39,141 nucleotides of DNA, taken from Castellaniella sp. (GTDB taxonomy: Bacteria; Pseudomonadota; Gammaproteobacteria; Burkholderiales; Burkholderiaceae_B). The first letter of the stretch is position 1. Every line of letters starts with the position of its first letter. The stretch is from contig JAHRWZ010000057.1 in the NCBI GenBank assembly GCA_019104865.1, positions 1 through 39,141 on the forward strand, written 5' to 3'. The translations under genes and the position numbers were made by a program. The notes beneath the pieces are model-generated. The model was given only the letters and a program-made list of their open reading frames with translations. It made no database searches and was not told where the DNA came from. Positions 15,765 through 24,231 of the stretch are shown here, piece after piece.

Positions 15765-16436
15765 CTACCCACGAGCAGGGGTTTCCGCCAGCAGCCCGCG
15801 CTCGACCATGGCGACCAGCCGCTCGGCCAGCGCTTGGCACTCGGCTTCCCCCTGTCCCCGCAAGGGGCCGTTGAGCACCAGGAACGCCATGCCATGAACC
15901 GCCGACCAGGCCATCCACTCCGCCCCCGGGCGGTGTTCGGGGGGCATCAGGCCGGCATGGACCATCCCGTCCAGTGCGCTGGCCAGCAACTGGAATGGAT
16001 CCATGCCGCTGGCGCCGCGCGCCGACTCCTGGTCTCCGTGGGACTCGTTCACATCAAACGGCCGGGCGGCGAATGCAGTGCGAAACAGGCCGGGTTCCTG
16101 GCGCGCAAAGCGCAGATAGCCCAGACCCACGCCACGAAACGTAGCACGGGCGTGCAGGCGCAGGTCGTCCGATTGCACCGCCTCGATCTCGGCCTCGATG
16201 GCGTGCGCCAACTGCGCCAAGGCAACCCCGCGCACCGCTTCGAACAATGCCTGGTGGTTCTCGAAATGGCGATACGCCGCGTTCGGCACCACGCCGGCGC
16301 GCCGCGTGACTTCGCGCAGCACCACAGCACTCGGCCCGCCCTCGCGCGCCAGCGCAACGCCCGCATCGAGTAGCGCGGCGCGCAAGTTTCCGCGTCGATG
16401 AACACGACGGGCGGGGAGCAAGGAGTCATCCGACAT
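15765..16436 (-). CDS. TetR-family transcriptional regulator
   Basis: This 223-aa repressor-type protein has an N-terminal helix-turn-helix (ALLDAGVALAREGGPSAVVL, then REVTRRAGVVPNAAYRHFEN, about residues 18-62). A helical ligand domain follows (EPGLFRTAFAARPF region) with a WHG/TetR_C-like end. I start it at the ATG at 16436 (MSDDSLLP), which leaves the 16454-16468 palindrome upstream as operator; an in-frame start at 16508 would put the operator inside the gene. It heads a minus-strand group with the glutathione transferase and is divergent from two VOC proteins. It probably represses itself and possibly both directions. Inducer unknown. Confidence 0.88.
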   Translation of the reverse strand: MSDDSLLPARRVHRRGNLRAALLDAGVALAREGGPSAVVLREVTRRAGVVPNAAYRHFENHQALFEAVRGVALAQLAHAIEAEIEAVQSDDLRLHARATFRGVGLGYLRFARQEPGLFRTAFAARPFDVNESHGDQESARGASGMDPFQLLASALDGMVHAGLMPPEHRPGAEWMAWSAVHGMAFLVLNGPLRGQGEAECQALAERLVAMVERGLLAETPARG

Positions 16437-16453
16437 CTGGAAACAATTTATAT

Positions 16454-16468
16454 GTGGACAGTGTCCAC
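16454..16468. promoter_or_regulatory. TetR operator, perfect palindrome
   Basis: GTGGACAGTGTCCAC is a perfect 15-bp dyad with a single central base. It lies 17 bp upstream of the tetR start and 77 bp upstream of the first VOC gene. On the minus strand TATAAA directly follows it, so the dyad would fill the spacer of that promoter, a classic repressor position. Confidence 0.7.
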
Positions 16469-16545
16469 CTAAACTTTCATATTGTCGATAAGTGTACAGC
16501 GTCCTCATTCCGGTTCATCGTTCACGACAACCCCAGGAGATCCTG

Positions 16546-16983
16546 ATGCAGCTCACCCCCTACCTCAATTTCGACGGCAATTGCGCCGAAGCCTTTGCCT
16601 TCTACGCCAAACTGTTTGGCGGCACGATCGTCTACCAGGGTACCTTCAGCGAGATGCCGCCGTCAGCCGGCGCGCCGCCCATCCCCGAATCGGCCAGGCA
16701 TCGCATCATGCACGTGCATCTGCAGATGGGGGACCAATCGCTGTTCGGTTCCGACGCCATGCCCGGCGCGGACACCACATGTGGTGGCTATCAGCCACCG
16801 CAAGGACTTTGGGTATCCATCCAGGCCGCCGACGTGGCCGAAGGCCAGCGCCTGTTCGACGCGCTGGCGCAAAAAGGACAGGTCGTCATGCCCTTTTCCG
16901 GCACCTTCTGGTCGCCGGGCTTCGGCATGACCAAAGATCGCTTCGGCACGCCGTGGATGATCAACGTGGTTCAAGCGGGATGA
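16546..16983 (+). CDS. VOC-fold protein, PhnB/YjdN type
   Basis: This 145-aa protein of the vicinal-oxygen-chelate (glyoxalase/bleomycin resistance) superfamily begins MQLTPYLNFDGNCAEAFAFY, the PhnB/YjdN opening. It ends with the GMTKDRFGTPWMINV strand motif of that group. Two beta-alpha-beta-beta-beta repeats fit the length. YjdN-like proteins have no settled reaction; some bind metals or resist antibiotics. AGGAGA 7 nt before the ATG at 16546 fixes the start. It is divergent from the TetR gene across the palindromic operator and followed 13 bp later by a second VOC gene, so a common transcript is likely. Confidence 0.88.
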   Translation: MQLTPYLNFDGNCAEAFAFYAKLFGGTIVYQGTFSEMPPSAGAPPIPESARHRIMHVHLQMGDQSLFGSDAMPGADTTCGGYQPPQGLWVSIQAADVAEGQRLFDALAQKGQVVMPFSGTFWSPGFGMTKDRFGTPWMINVVQAG

Positions 16984-16996
16984 AAGGATCTTCACC

Positions 16997-17482
16997 ATGA
17001 GGGAGCCAACAAAAAACACGGTGTGTCTCTGGTTCGACGGCGATGCCGAGGACGCGGCACGTTTCTATGCCAGGACCTTCCCGGATTCCTCCGTCGATGC
17101 GATCCATCACGCACCCGGCGACTACCCAGCCGGCAAGCAGGGCGACGTGCTGACGATCAAATTTACCGTCATGGGGATTCCTTGCCTGGGACTCAACGGC
17201 GGGCCCGGCTTTGCCCATAACGGAGCGTTTTCGTTCCAGGTCGCTACCGCCGACCAGGCGGAAACCGATCACTACTGGAAGGCGATCACCGGCAATCACG
17301 GCCGGGAAAATCAGTGCGGCTGGTGCCTGGATCGATGGGGTGTGTCCTGGCAAATCATCCCAGTGGCGTTGATTCGGGCCATCACGCATCCGGATCAGGC
17401 AGCCGCCAAGCGCGCATTCGACGCCATGATGAAGATGGGCAAAATCGACATCGCCGCCATCGAGGCGGCCTTTAGAGGCTGA
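16997..17482 (+). CDS. VOC-fold protein, 3-dmu-9_3-mt (PhnB-like) type
   Basis: This 161-aa protein belongs to the family once called 3-demethylubiquinone-9 3-methyltransferase domain (PF06983), now placed in the VOC superfamily. Typical motifs are CLWFDGDAEDAARFY, GLNGGPGFAHNGAFSFQV, QCGWCLDRWGVSWQIIP and the C-terminal RAFDAMMKMGKIDIAAIEAA. It is not a real methyltransferase: no SAM-binding motif is present. Its function is unknown. It follows the first VOC gene by 13 bp. The pair and the divergent TetR-GST unit suggest a response to a reactive or toxic small molecule, which is inference. Confidence 0.88.
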   Translation: MREPTKNTVCLWFDGDAEDAARFYARTFPDSSVDAIHHAPGDYPAGKQGDVLTIKFTVMGIPCLGLNGGPGFAHNGAFSFQVATADQAETDHYWKAITGNHGRENQCGWCLDRWGVSWQIIPVALIRAITHPDQAAAKRAFDAMMKMGKIDIAAIEAAFRG

Positions 17483-17512
17483 CAGTTCTCCTACAGGGGG
17501 ATCCAACCACCA

Positions 17513-18847
17513 TCACCGCATCTGAAACAATTCCTGGTGGAAGTGTTCGGGAGCCAGTCCATGGGCCAGAAAGTCCTGTCGTAGCGCCTGGCCAAACGCC
17601 GGCGGCCCACAGAACCAGATGCTCGCTGTCCGCCATTCCGGGACGGCCTCGCGGATGCGTTCGCCATTCAAGCGTCCATCCTTGCCATTGATCAGCAGAT
17701 GGAGACGCACATCGGCGGCTGCGGCATCCGCCGTGAGGCGGCCAATGGCATCCTGGTCGAACTCGGATGTCGGGTGAAAGAGGTCAACCGCCCTTGCCTC
17801 TGGTCTGGCGGCGCGCCGCTGGAGTCTCGCCACGAAAGGCGTGATGCCGATGCCGGCACCGATCCAGATCTGCCGGGGCTGCTCGTCGCGAAAGTCGAAG
17901 CAGCCGTAGGGGCCTTCCACCGTCACCGGCATGCCGACGCGCGAATGCTCCCGCAAGCGGGCCGTGTGATCGCCCAGCGCCTTGGTGATGAAGGCGACGC
18001 GCCGGTCGTCCGGATCCCAGGCCGACGCGATGGTGTAGGGATGCGGGCCTTCGTGGCGATCCGAGGTGACGAATGCGAACTGCCCTGCCGCGTGGCCGGG
18101 CCAGCCCGGTTCCAGCACGAGGGTGGTTTCCAGCACCCGCAGCGCCGGGTAGTCGGTCAGGGCGGCGATCGTTCCCTGCACCTTGCGACCTGCGCCGATC
18201 CGCCCCGTCAAGGTCAACAGCGCCGCGACGAAGCCGCCTGCCAGCAAGACCGCCAGCAGCCAACCCACCGGCTGCGCCCAATAACCCACGTCGGCGAGCA
18301 CCACGGAATGAAAGACCAATGCCAGATAAGCCACAGCGATCCATTTGTGCGTCCGGACGAACAGGTGATAGGGAAATCGTCTGACCAGCGCCAGAACGAT
18401 CAACAAGACGACGGCATAGAACGCCCATTCGCCCACGGATTCCGCCAATCCCCGAACGCTGCGAAACCAACCCTCGACCACGCCCAGGGTTTCCGTCGCT
18501 TCAGACGCGTGCGCGGGTTTTTCCAGCCAGCCCCAGCCCACCATCCACTTGGTGCCCTGCCCCCACCACCAGTGAACGGCAGCCACCACCAAGGCCGTGA
18601 TGCCCAGCCATTTGTGTAGCCGATATGTCTTGTCCAACCCGTCCAGGTGAGGTTCCAGCCACTTCGGGCGCAGTGCGAGCATCATGGCGATACTCATCAC
18701 GCCAATACCGATCACCCCGCTGTACTGCATGAATACCGTGCGGAACGAAAAATAGGTGAATGGGATCGGCACCAACGTATCGGCCGCCAGCCACAGCACC
18801 GTGAGCACGATCAGGATGGCCAGGAAAGAAATCTTGATACGTTTCAT
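17513..18847 (-). CDS. Ferric-reductase-like membrane flavohaem oxidoreductase
   Basis: This 444-aa protein has an N-terminal membrane half (about six helices, residues 5-220) and a cytosolic ferredoxin-NADP reductase half (about 225-444). Paired histidines in the helices can bind haem (YRLHKWLG, AAVHWWWG, RTHKWIAVAY, LVFHSVVLAD). FAD binding is seen at HPYTIAS. NAD(P)H binding is seen at GAGIGITPF, and the C-terminal WFCGPPAFG closes the fold. It moves electrons from NAD(P)H through FAD and haem across the inner membrane, as in FRE/NOX-type ferric reductases. The ATG at 18847 has GGGAA nearby and starts at the first membrane helix. The MFS gene lies 80 bp upstream on the same strand. Acceptor uncertain. 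Confidence 0.88.
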   Translation of the reverse strand: MKRIKISFLAILIVLTVLWLAADTLVPIPFTYFSFRTVFMQYSGVIGIGVMSIAMMLALRPKWLEPHLDGLDKTYRLHKWLGITALVVAAVHWWWGQGTKWMVGWGWLEKPAHASEATETLGVVEGWFRSVRGLAESVGEWAFYAVVLLIVLALVRRFPYHLFVRTHKWIAVAYLALVFHSVVLADVGYWAQPVGWLLAVLLAGGFVAALLTLTGRIGAGRKVQGTIAALTDYPALRVLETTLVLEPGWPGHAAGQFAFVTSDRHEGPHPYTIASAWDPDDRRVAFITKALGDHTARLREHSRVGMPVTVEGPYGCFDFRDEQPRQIWIGAGIGITPFVARLQRRAARPEARAVDLFHPTSEFDQDAIGRLTADAAAADVRLHLLINGKDGRLNGERIREAVPEWRTASIWFCGPPAFGQALRQDFLAHGLAPEHFHQELFQMR

Positions 18848-18927
18848 GGATGATTCCCAAGATGCTGAAATACCCAGCCAGCCGCGCACGGCGCCATACA
18901 AAGATAAACCATCTTGCAGGAAAAGGG

Positions 18928-20226
18928 TCAAACCGCCGCCAGCGCACCCGCCGCGCGCTGGCGGCTGATCATCAGCGCGATCACGGCGGCGATGATGCCG
19001 GTCGCACCAGAGAGCACGAAGGCCGTCAGATAGCTGCCGGTGATTTCACGCGCATAGCCGCCCATCCACGCCGCTGTGGCGGCGCCGATCTGATGGCCGG
19101 CGACAATCCAGCCGAACACCACGGGCGCGTCGCGATCACCGAAGACATCGGTGGCCAGGCGCAGCGTGGGTGGCACCGTGGCGATCCAGTCCAGGCCGTA
19201 GAACACGGCAAAGATGGCAAGGCTGTAAAACGAAAAATCGGTGTAGGGCAGCACGATCAGCGAGATGCCGCGCAACCCGTAGTAGACGAAGAGCAGTTTG
19301 CGCGGGTCATAGCGGTCTGTGAGCCAGCCCGAGGCGGTGGTGCCCACCAGATCGAAGACCCCCATCAGCGCGAGCAGGCCCGCGGCCTGGACGGGGAGGA
19401 TGCCGTGATCACCGCACATAGCAATCATGTGTGTGCCCACCAGACCGTTGGTGGTGAACCCACAGACCCAGAAAGTGGCGAACAAGAGCCAGAAGGCGCG
19501 AGTGCGACTGGCGCGCTTGAGCGCCCCAAAGGCGGCGGCGAGCAGACCGGTCTTCGGCTCGGTCGCTGCAGGCGTATGTGCCGAATCATCGCCGTAGGGC
19601 CGCAGGCCGACATCGGCCGGCCGATCAGGCACCAGCCGCCAGACCAGCGGCACCATGAGCACCATGGCCGCAGCCACAGCCCAGACGGCGCGCCGCCAGT
19701 CCGTGGACGAGGCCAGACTCGCCAGCACAGGCAGGAAGATAAGGTTGCCAGTTGCCGTACTGGCGGTCAGGATGCCCATGGCCAGGCCACGATGCTGCTT
19801 GAACCAGCGATTGGCGATGGTGGCGGCCAGCACCGTCGCCACGGCACCAGAGCTGATTCCCGAGAACACGCCCCACAGCGCGATGAGCTGCCATGCTTGA
19901 GTCATGTAGGCGCTGGCGGCGGAAGAGGCCGCCATGACAACCAAAGCCGCCAACAGGACGCGCCGCAGACCGAAATGGTCCATCGCCGCAGCGGCGAACG
20001 GGCCCGCCATGCCGTAGAAGAAAATGCCGATGGCGGCTGCCAGCGAGGTGACGGACCGGCTCCAGCCGAAGGAGTGCTCTAGCGGGTCCAGCAGCACACT
20101 GGGCGTGGCGCGCAGCCCCGCCGAGAACAGCAGACAAAAGAAGATGACGCCGACCACCACGAAAGCGTAGCGCTGACCCATACGGGAAATGAGGGTAGAC
20201 CCGGCGGAACGTGCGGGTAGGGACAT
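18928..20226 (-). CDS. Major facilitator superfamily transporter, MCT/OFA-like
   Basis: This 432-aa inner-membrane transporter has 12 predicted helices. The text (SVLLDPLEHSFGWSRSVTSL, then GIFFYGMAGPFAAAAMDHFG) matches the MFS group related to oxalate/formate and monocarboxylate antiporters. That group carries a conserved FGWSR segment after helix 1 and a GRR-like loop (here FGLRRV) between helices 2 and 3. A central cytoplasmic loop occurs near PDRPADVGLRPYGDD. It probably carries an organic anion; substrate unknown. No good ribosome site precedes the ATG at 20226; a start at 20181 (MGQRYAF) is possible. The ferric-reductase-like gene follows on the same strand, and a LysR gene is divergent 232 bp away. 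Confidence 0.88.
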   Translation of the reverse strand: MSLPARSAGSTLISRMGQRYAFVVVGVIFFCLLFSAGLRATPSVLLDPLEHSFGWSRSVTSLAAAIGIFFYGMAGPFAAAAMDHFGLRRVLLAALVVMAASSAASAYMTQAWQLIALWGVFSGISSGAVATVLAATIANRWFKQHRGLAMGILTASTATGNLIFLPVLASLASSTDWRRAVWAVAAAMVLMVPLVWRLVPDRPADVGLRPYGDDSAHTPAATEPKTGLLAAAFGALKRASRTRAFWLLFATFWVCGFTTNGLVGTHMIAMCGDHGILPVQAAGLLALMGVFDLVGTTASGWLTDRYDPRKLLFVYYGLRGISLIVLPYTDFSFYSLAIFAVFYGLDWIATVPPTLRLATDVFGDRDAPVVFGWIVAGHQIGAATAAWMGGYAREITGSYLTAFVLSGATGIIAAVIALMISRQRAAGALAAV

Positions 20227-20393
20227 GGCAGTGTGATGGGGTGGACTGTTCGGGTTGCTGCGTTCGAAGCGACTTATAACACGTACCGGGCCAGGAATGC
20301 CGCCCTTTCGCCGGTGGCGGACGCCTCGTGTGATGCCACAGGTCGCCGCTGAACGTCGCAGCCATGAACACCATCAGCTTGTCAAAACATTAT

Positions 20394-20410
20394 CATTAGA
20401 AATACTAATG
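20394..20410. promoter_or_regulatory. Operator-like dyad upstream of LysR gene
   Basis: CATTAG-AAATA-CTAATG is a perfect 6-bp inverted repeat in an AT-rich patch 49 bp upstream of the LysR gene. It lies in the 232-bp gap that also holds the promoter of the divergent MFS gene. Position and T-N11-A-like form suit a LysR binding site. Confidence 0.4.
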
Positions 20411-20458
20411 TTGTTCATATAAACAGCGGTTTTTCATCCATACATTCTATTATCACTT

Positions 20459-21436
20459 ATGGACCAAGTTATGACATCGAATGAAACCCAGACATTGGAC
20501 ATCCGCGCACTGCGCGTGGTGATGGCTGTCGCTGTCAGTGGCAGCTTCACGGCGGCAGCCAAAACATTGGGCCTGACACAATCCGCGATCTCGCAGGTCA
20601 TCTCGGGCATCGAGCGCACGGTGGGCACCCGCATCGTCGATCGAACCAAGCGTCCCTTGCGACTCACACAGGCCGGCGTGTCACTCAACCGCAACGCCTG
20701 CCAGATCGTGGCCGACATGGACAAGCTCATTGCCCAAACCCGCGAGGCCGCCCTCCTGAGCCACGTCGAGGTCCGTCTGGGGATGATCGATTCATTCTCC
20801 GCCACCGTGGGACCGTACCTGCTGAAAGACATGGTCAAAAGCACCGACCACATCCGCGCCTGGTCGGGGCTGGCCAACACGCACGCGCGCGGGCTCCTGA
20901 ACCGACAGCTCGATCTCATCATCTCATCGGATCCAAACGAGGATATGGACGGCCTCGTGCGCCTGCCGCTGTATCAGGAGCCCTTCCTGATCGCCGTACC
21001 CCGCGAACTCGGCGAGCGATTCCGCGGCCTGGATCTGAATGGCTGCGTGCGCACGCTGCCATTCATCCGCTTCAGCGCCCGTTCGCATTTTGGCGGCAAG
21101 ATCGAACGGTACCTGCGCCGATGCGCGGTGAACATCCCCAATTTTGTCGAGATCGATACCGCGGACGTGGTGCTTGCCATGATCGCCAACGGCCTGGGCT
21201 GGGCCATCACTTCGCCGTTGTGCGTGATCCAGGGCGCGGCGCACCTCGATCGCATCGCTCTGTTGCCGCTCCCCGGTCCGGCGCTGCTGCGCATGATCTA
21301 CCTCATCTACCGCGAGGGTGAAAACGAAGAAGCGGCAGACCGGATTTTCCGCAGCAGCCGAGACGCCATTACCCAGTATGTATTACCAGAGATCAAGCGG
21401 CACATGCCCTGGATGAAGATCCCACACGTCACATAA
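20459..21436 (+). CDS. LysR-family regulator of the ABC/flavin-oxidase cluster
   Basis: This 325-aa LysR protein has a helix-turn-helix in about residues 14-72 (RALRVVMAVAVSGSFTAAAK, then SAISQVISGIERTVGTRIVD) and an effector domain (RLGMIDSFSATVGPYLL onward). Start at 20459 or at the Met four codons later; neither ribosome site is strong. It is followed 18 bp later by the binding-protein gene in the same direction, so it probably belongs to and controls the transport and oxidation cluster. This is a less common layout than the usual divergent one. It could also act on the divergent MFS gene. Confidence 0.88.
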   Translation: MDQVMTSNETQTLDIRALRVVMAVAVSGSFTAAAKTLGLTQSAISQVISGIERTVGTRIVDRTKRPLRLTQAGVSLNRNACQIVADMDKLIAQTREAALLSHVEVRLGMIDSFSATVGPYLLKDMVKSTDHIRAWSGLANTHARGLLNRQLDLIISSDPNEDMDGLVRLPLYQEPFLIAVPRELGERFRGLDLNGCVRTLPFIRFSARSHFGGKIERYLRRCAVNIPNFVEIDTADVVLAMIANGLGWAITSPLCVIQGAAHLDRIALLPLPGPALLRMIYLIYREGENEEAADRIFRSSRDAITQYVLPEIKRHMPWMKIPHVT

Positions 21437-21454
21437 CCAGCAAGGAGACATCAA

Positions 21455-22471
21455 ATGAACCACCCCATCAGCCGCCGGCACTTTCTCACGGCAGCCACCG
21501 CTGCGATCGGCGCCACGACTCTTCCCCTGGCGTTTTCACGCAGCGCCCTCGCCGCGGACAGTCCATTGCCTGTCATTTACGGCGGTTCGGCCTGGTTGGG
21601 CCACTACCCCGCCTACGTCGGGATGAAGGATGGTGGATTCAAACGCGCAGGATTCGATTTCAAGTGGGAATCCTTCGGCACGTCCTCTTCCCGCATGACC
21701 GCGCTGATGGCGGGCAACATCGATATCGCGGGCACGGGTGTCGTTTCCGCCATTGCCCTGATGGCACGCGGCGCACGTCAATTCCAGATCATCGGCATCC
21801 CCGAAAATTTCGGGCGTGTCGAAGGCCTTTTCGTGCATGACTCCGTCAAATCCCTGGCGGACCTGAAGGGCAAGACGATCGGTACGACCTTTGCATCCAG
21901 CAGCCACTTGCTGGTGCTCGACCTCCTTGCGAGCCACGGACTGACACCCGACAAGGACGTAAGCATCGTCAATGTCGGCGCCCCCGAAATCCCTGCGGCA
22001 CTGAAAGCCAAGCAGATCGATGCATGTGCCACCTGGACCCCGTACTTCAATACCATCAAGGCCATGCTCGGCATGAAACTGCTGCACGACGATACCAGCT
22101 TCAGCCTCTACAAGAAGTACGGTGTCACCCCCGGTCCGGATATTCTCGTGGTCCGCACGGCCTTCGAGAAAACGCACCCGGGAACCCTGAAGCGATTTCT
22201 CACCGCCTACTTCGGTGCCTGTGTACAGCTGCGCGACAAACCCGATGACTGCGCAAAGGTTCTGACCGAGCTCACGAAACTGAGTGAACCGGAACAGGCC
22301 AAGACTGTTCGGGATGCGGACTGGTATGACCTGGCCCAGCAAAAGGAATTGTTGAGCCCCACCGGAAAATTCGTCACGGGGCTGCAGGCGCTGGCCGACA
22401 TGCTCGTCACCTACAAGCAGATCGACAAGGCCCCCAAGGTCAGCGACTGGATTACGCCCGAGTTCGTTTGA
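21455..22471 (+). CDS. ABC transporter substrate-binding protein, SsuA/TauA (NMT1) family, Tat signal
   Basis: This 338-aa periplasmic protein has a twin-arginine signal: SRRHFLTAATAAIGATTLPL, with cleavage likely after SALAA near residue 35. The mature part is the NMT1/SsuA-like two-lobed fold (VIYGGSAWLGHYPAYVGMKD, LMAGNIDIAGTGVVSAIAL, CATWTPYFNTIKAMLG). Such proteins bind sulfonates, nitrate, thiamin precursors or aromatic acids. Tat export hints at folding before export. AAGGAG 8 nt before the ATG fixes the start. The permease and ATPase follow. Ligand unknown. Confidence 0.92.
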   Translation: MNHPISRRHFLTAATAAIGATTLPLAFSRSALAADSPLPVIYGGSAWLGHYPAYVGMKDGGFKRAGFDFKWESFGTSSSRMTALMAGNIDIAGTGVVSAIALMARGARQFQIIGIPENFGRVEGLFVHDSVKSLADLKGKTIGTTFASSSHLLVLDLLASHGLTPDKDVSIVNVGAPEIPAALKAKQIDACATWTPYFNTIKAMLGMKLLHDDTSFSLYKKYGVTPGPDILVVRTAFEKTHPGTLKRFLTAYFGACVQLRDKPDDCAKVLTELTKLSEPEQAKTVRDADWYDLAQQKELLSPTGKFVTGLQALADMLVTYKQIDKAPKVSDWITPEFV

Positions 22472-22584
22472 TCCAGGCAGCACGCCGGGTGCGCCGCCGT
22501 ATTTCAGCGTGGCACCCGGCAGCCCCCCGCACCCCACTACAAATCCGCGTGGCAATACCCACTGCCGCGCCTGCCGAGCATGTC

Positions 22585-23343
22585 ATGACAGACAAGAAAA
22601 GGAACCTCGTTACCATCAGCGCCGTCTCTGTGCTGGTGTTTCTCGCCATTTGGGAGTTTGCCTGCCGAACCGGGCTTGTCGATCCCATATTTCTTCCCGC
22701 ACCCACCGACGTGCTGATGCGCGGTCTCCGGGATACGGAATCCGGCACACTTGCCGTCAACATCTGGGCCTCGACCCGGCGCGTGATGGTGGGCTTTTTC
22801 GCGGCGGTGGCCGTCTCTATCCCTCTGGGTGTGGTGCTTGGCACATCCCGGCGCTTTTGCGCCGTCTTCGACCCGTTCATTTCATTGCTGCGGCCGCTCC
22901 CATCCATGAGCTGGATCCCGCTCTCGCTTCTCTGGTTCGGGATCACCGAGACGCAGAAATACAGCATCGTCTTCATGGGCACCATCGCACCGGCGCTTCT
23001 GTACGTGATTGAAGCCACGCGCAACGTGGATCCGGTCCTGATCCTGGCCAGCCGCAATCTGGGGGCAACCCGTGTGCAAGTCATGCGGGAAGTCATCCTG
23101 CCGGCCAGCCTGGCCCAGATCATCAGCGGCTTCAAGATCATTCTGGGCCTGTCCTGGACCTGCGTGATTTCGGCGGAGCTGGTCGCGGCCAAGACAGGCC
23201 TCGGCTTCATGATCATGAACGGCAAGGAATTTTTCCAGACCGATACCGTCGTGCTTGGCATGGTGATGATCAGCATCACCGTGCTCGTGATCGACGTTCT
23301 CTGGCGCCTCATCGAGAACCGGCTTCTCGCCTGGCAGCGCTAA
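22585..23343 (+). CDS. ABC transporter permease, SsuC/TauC type
   Basis: This 252-aa inner-membrane permease has about six helices. The EAA-loop region contacting the ATPase is visible around ILASRNLGATRVQVMREVILPA, about residues 152-172. The opening VTISAVSVLVFLAIWEFACR is the usual first helix. I chose the ATG at 22585 because the in-frame TTG at 22468 would add an arginine-rich, non-membrane stretch absent from the family. The ribosome site is weak, and the 113-bp gap after the binding-protein gene is unusually long for this operon type. The ATPase gene follows 18 bp downstream. Confidence 0.9.
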   Translation: MTDKKRNLVTISAVSVLVFLAIWEFACRTGLVDPIFLPAPTDVLMRGLRDTESGTLAVNIWASTRRVMVGFFAAVAVSIPLGVVLGTSRRFCAVFDPFISLLRPLPSMSWIPLSLLWFGITETQKYSIVFMGTIAPALLYVIEATRNVDPVLILASRNLGATRVQVMREVILPASLAQIISGFKIILGLSWTCVISAELVAAKTGLGFMIMNGKEFFQTDTVVLGMVMISITVLVIDVLWRLIENRLLAWQR

Positions 23344-23361
23344 GGCAAGGGAGACACAAAC

Positions 23362-24132
23362 ATGGCAATGATTCATATCGAAAACGTCGGCAAGAAGTTC
23401 GGCGAACTCGAAGTCCTGCGGAACATCGACCTGGAAGTGGCAAAAGGCGAATTTCTGGTGCTCCTGGGCGCGTCGGGCTGCGGCAAATCGACACTCATCA
23501 ACCTGATCGCCGGATTCACGCCGCCCTCAGCCGGACGCATTGTCGTCAATGGCCACGAGGTCAAGGATGTCGATCCCAGCAGCGGCATGGTGTTTCAGCA
23601 ATACGCACTGTTTCCCTGGATGACGGTCGTTCAGAACGTGGCATTCGGGCTCAAGCTGCGAGGGGTCCCCAAGCGCGAGCGCGAGGCGCACGCGATGAAA
23701 TACATCGAGATGGTGGGGCTCTCCGGCTTTGCGAGCGCGTATCCCAAGGCACTCTCGGGTGGCATGCGCCAGCGCGTATCGATTGCGCGCGTCCTGGCCA
23801 ACGACCCGGATGTCATCCTGCTCGATGAGCCCTTCGCCGCACTGGACGCCATGACGCGTCAGGTACTGCAGGAACAGCTCGTCTCGATCTACGAGAAGAG
23901 CCAGAAGACCATCGTCTTCATCACCCATTCCATCGACGAAGCGATTCTGCTGTCGACACGCATCGTGATCCTGGGCGCGCAACCCGGGCGCATCGTGCAA
24001 GACATCCGCAATGACCTCCCTCATCCCAGAAACGCCGACGTACAGCTCAGTGAAAAGTACACCGATCTGAAGGCCGGAATCTGGGAGACCGTTCAGGCCG
24101 AAGTCATGAAAAGCCTTGAACGACAAAGCTGA
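23362..24132 (+). CDS. ABC transporter ATPase, SsuB/TauB type
   Basis: This 256-aa nucleotide-binding subunit is complete: Walker A GASGCGKST (about 36-44), Q-loop MVFQQYALFPW, signature LSGGMRQR, Walker B VILLDEPFAALD and switch histidine FITHSIDEA. It powers the adjacent permease and is the type that pairs with NMT1/SsuA binding proteins (nitrate, sulfonate, taurine group). An AGGGAG site precedes the ATG. The flavin oxidase gene follows after 99 bp. Confidence 0.94.
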   Translation: MAMIHIENVGKKFGELEVLRNIDLEVAKGEFLVLLGASGCGKSTLINLIAGFTPPSAGRIVVNGHEVKDVDPSSGMVFQQYALFPWMTVVQNVAFGLKLRGVPKREREAHAMKYIEMVGLSGFASAYPKALSGGMRQRVSIARVLANDPDVILLDEPFAALDAMTRQVLQEQLVSIYEKSQKTIVFITHSIDEAILLSTRIVILGAQPGRIVQDIRNDLPHPRNADVQLSEKYTDLKAGIWETVQAEVMKSLERQS

Positions 24133-24231
24133 TCCGTCAACCATTCAAGTCCGGCGCGCCCACACAGAGCCTACCCCGGCGCGCCGCCCAAAAATTCCTC
24201 GGGTGGCCCTCTTCCGTTCAAGGAGCCCTTC

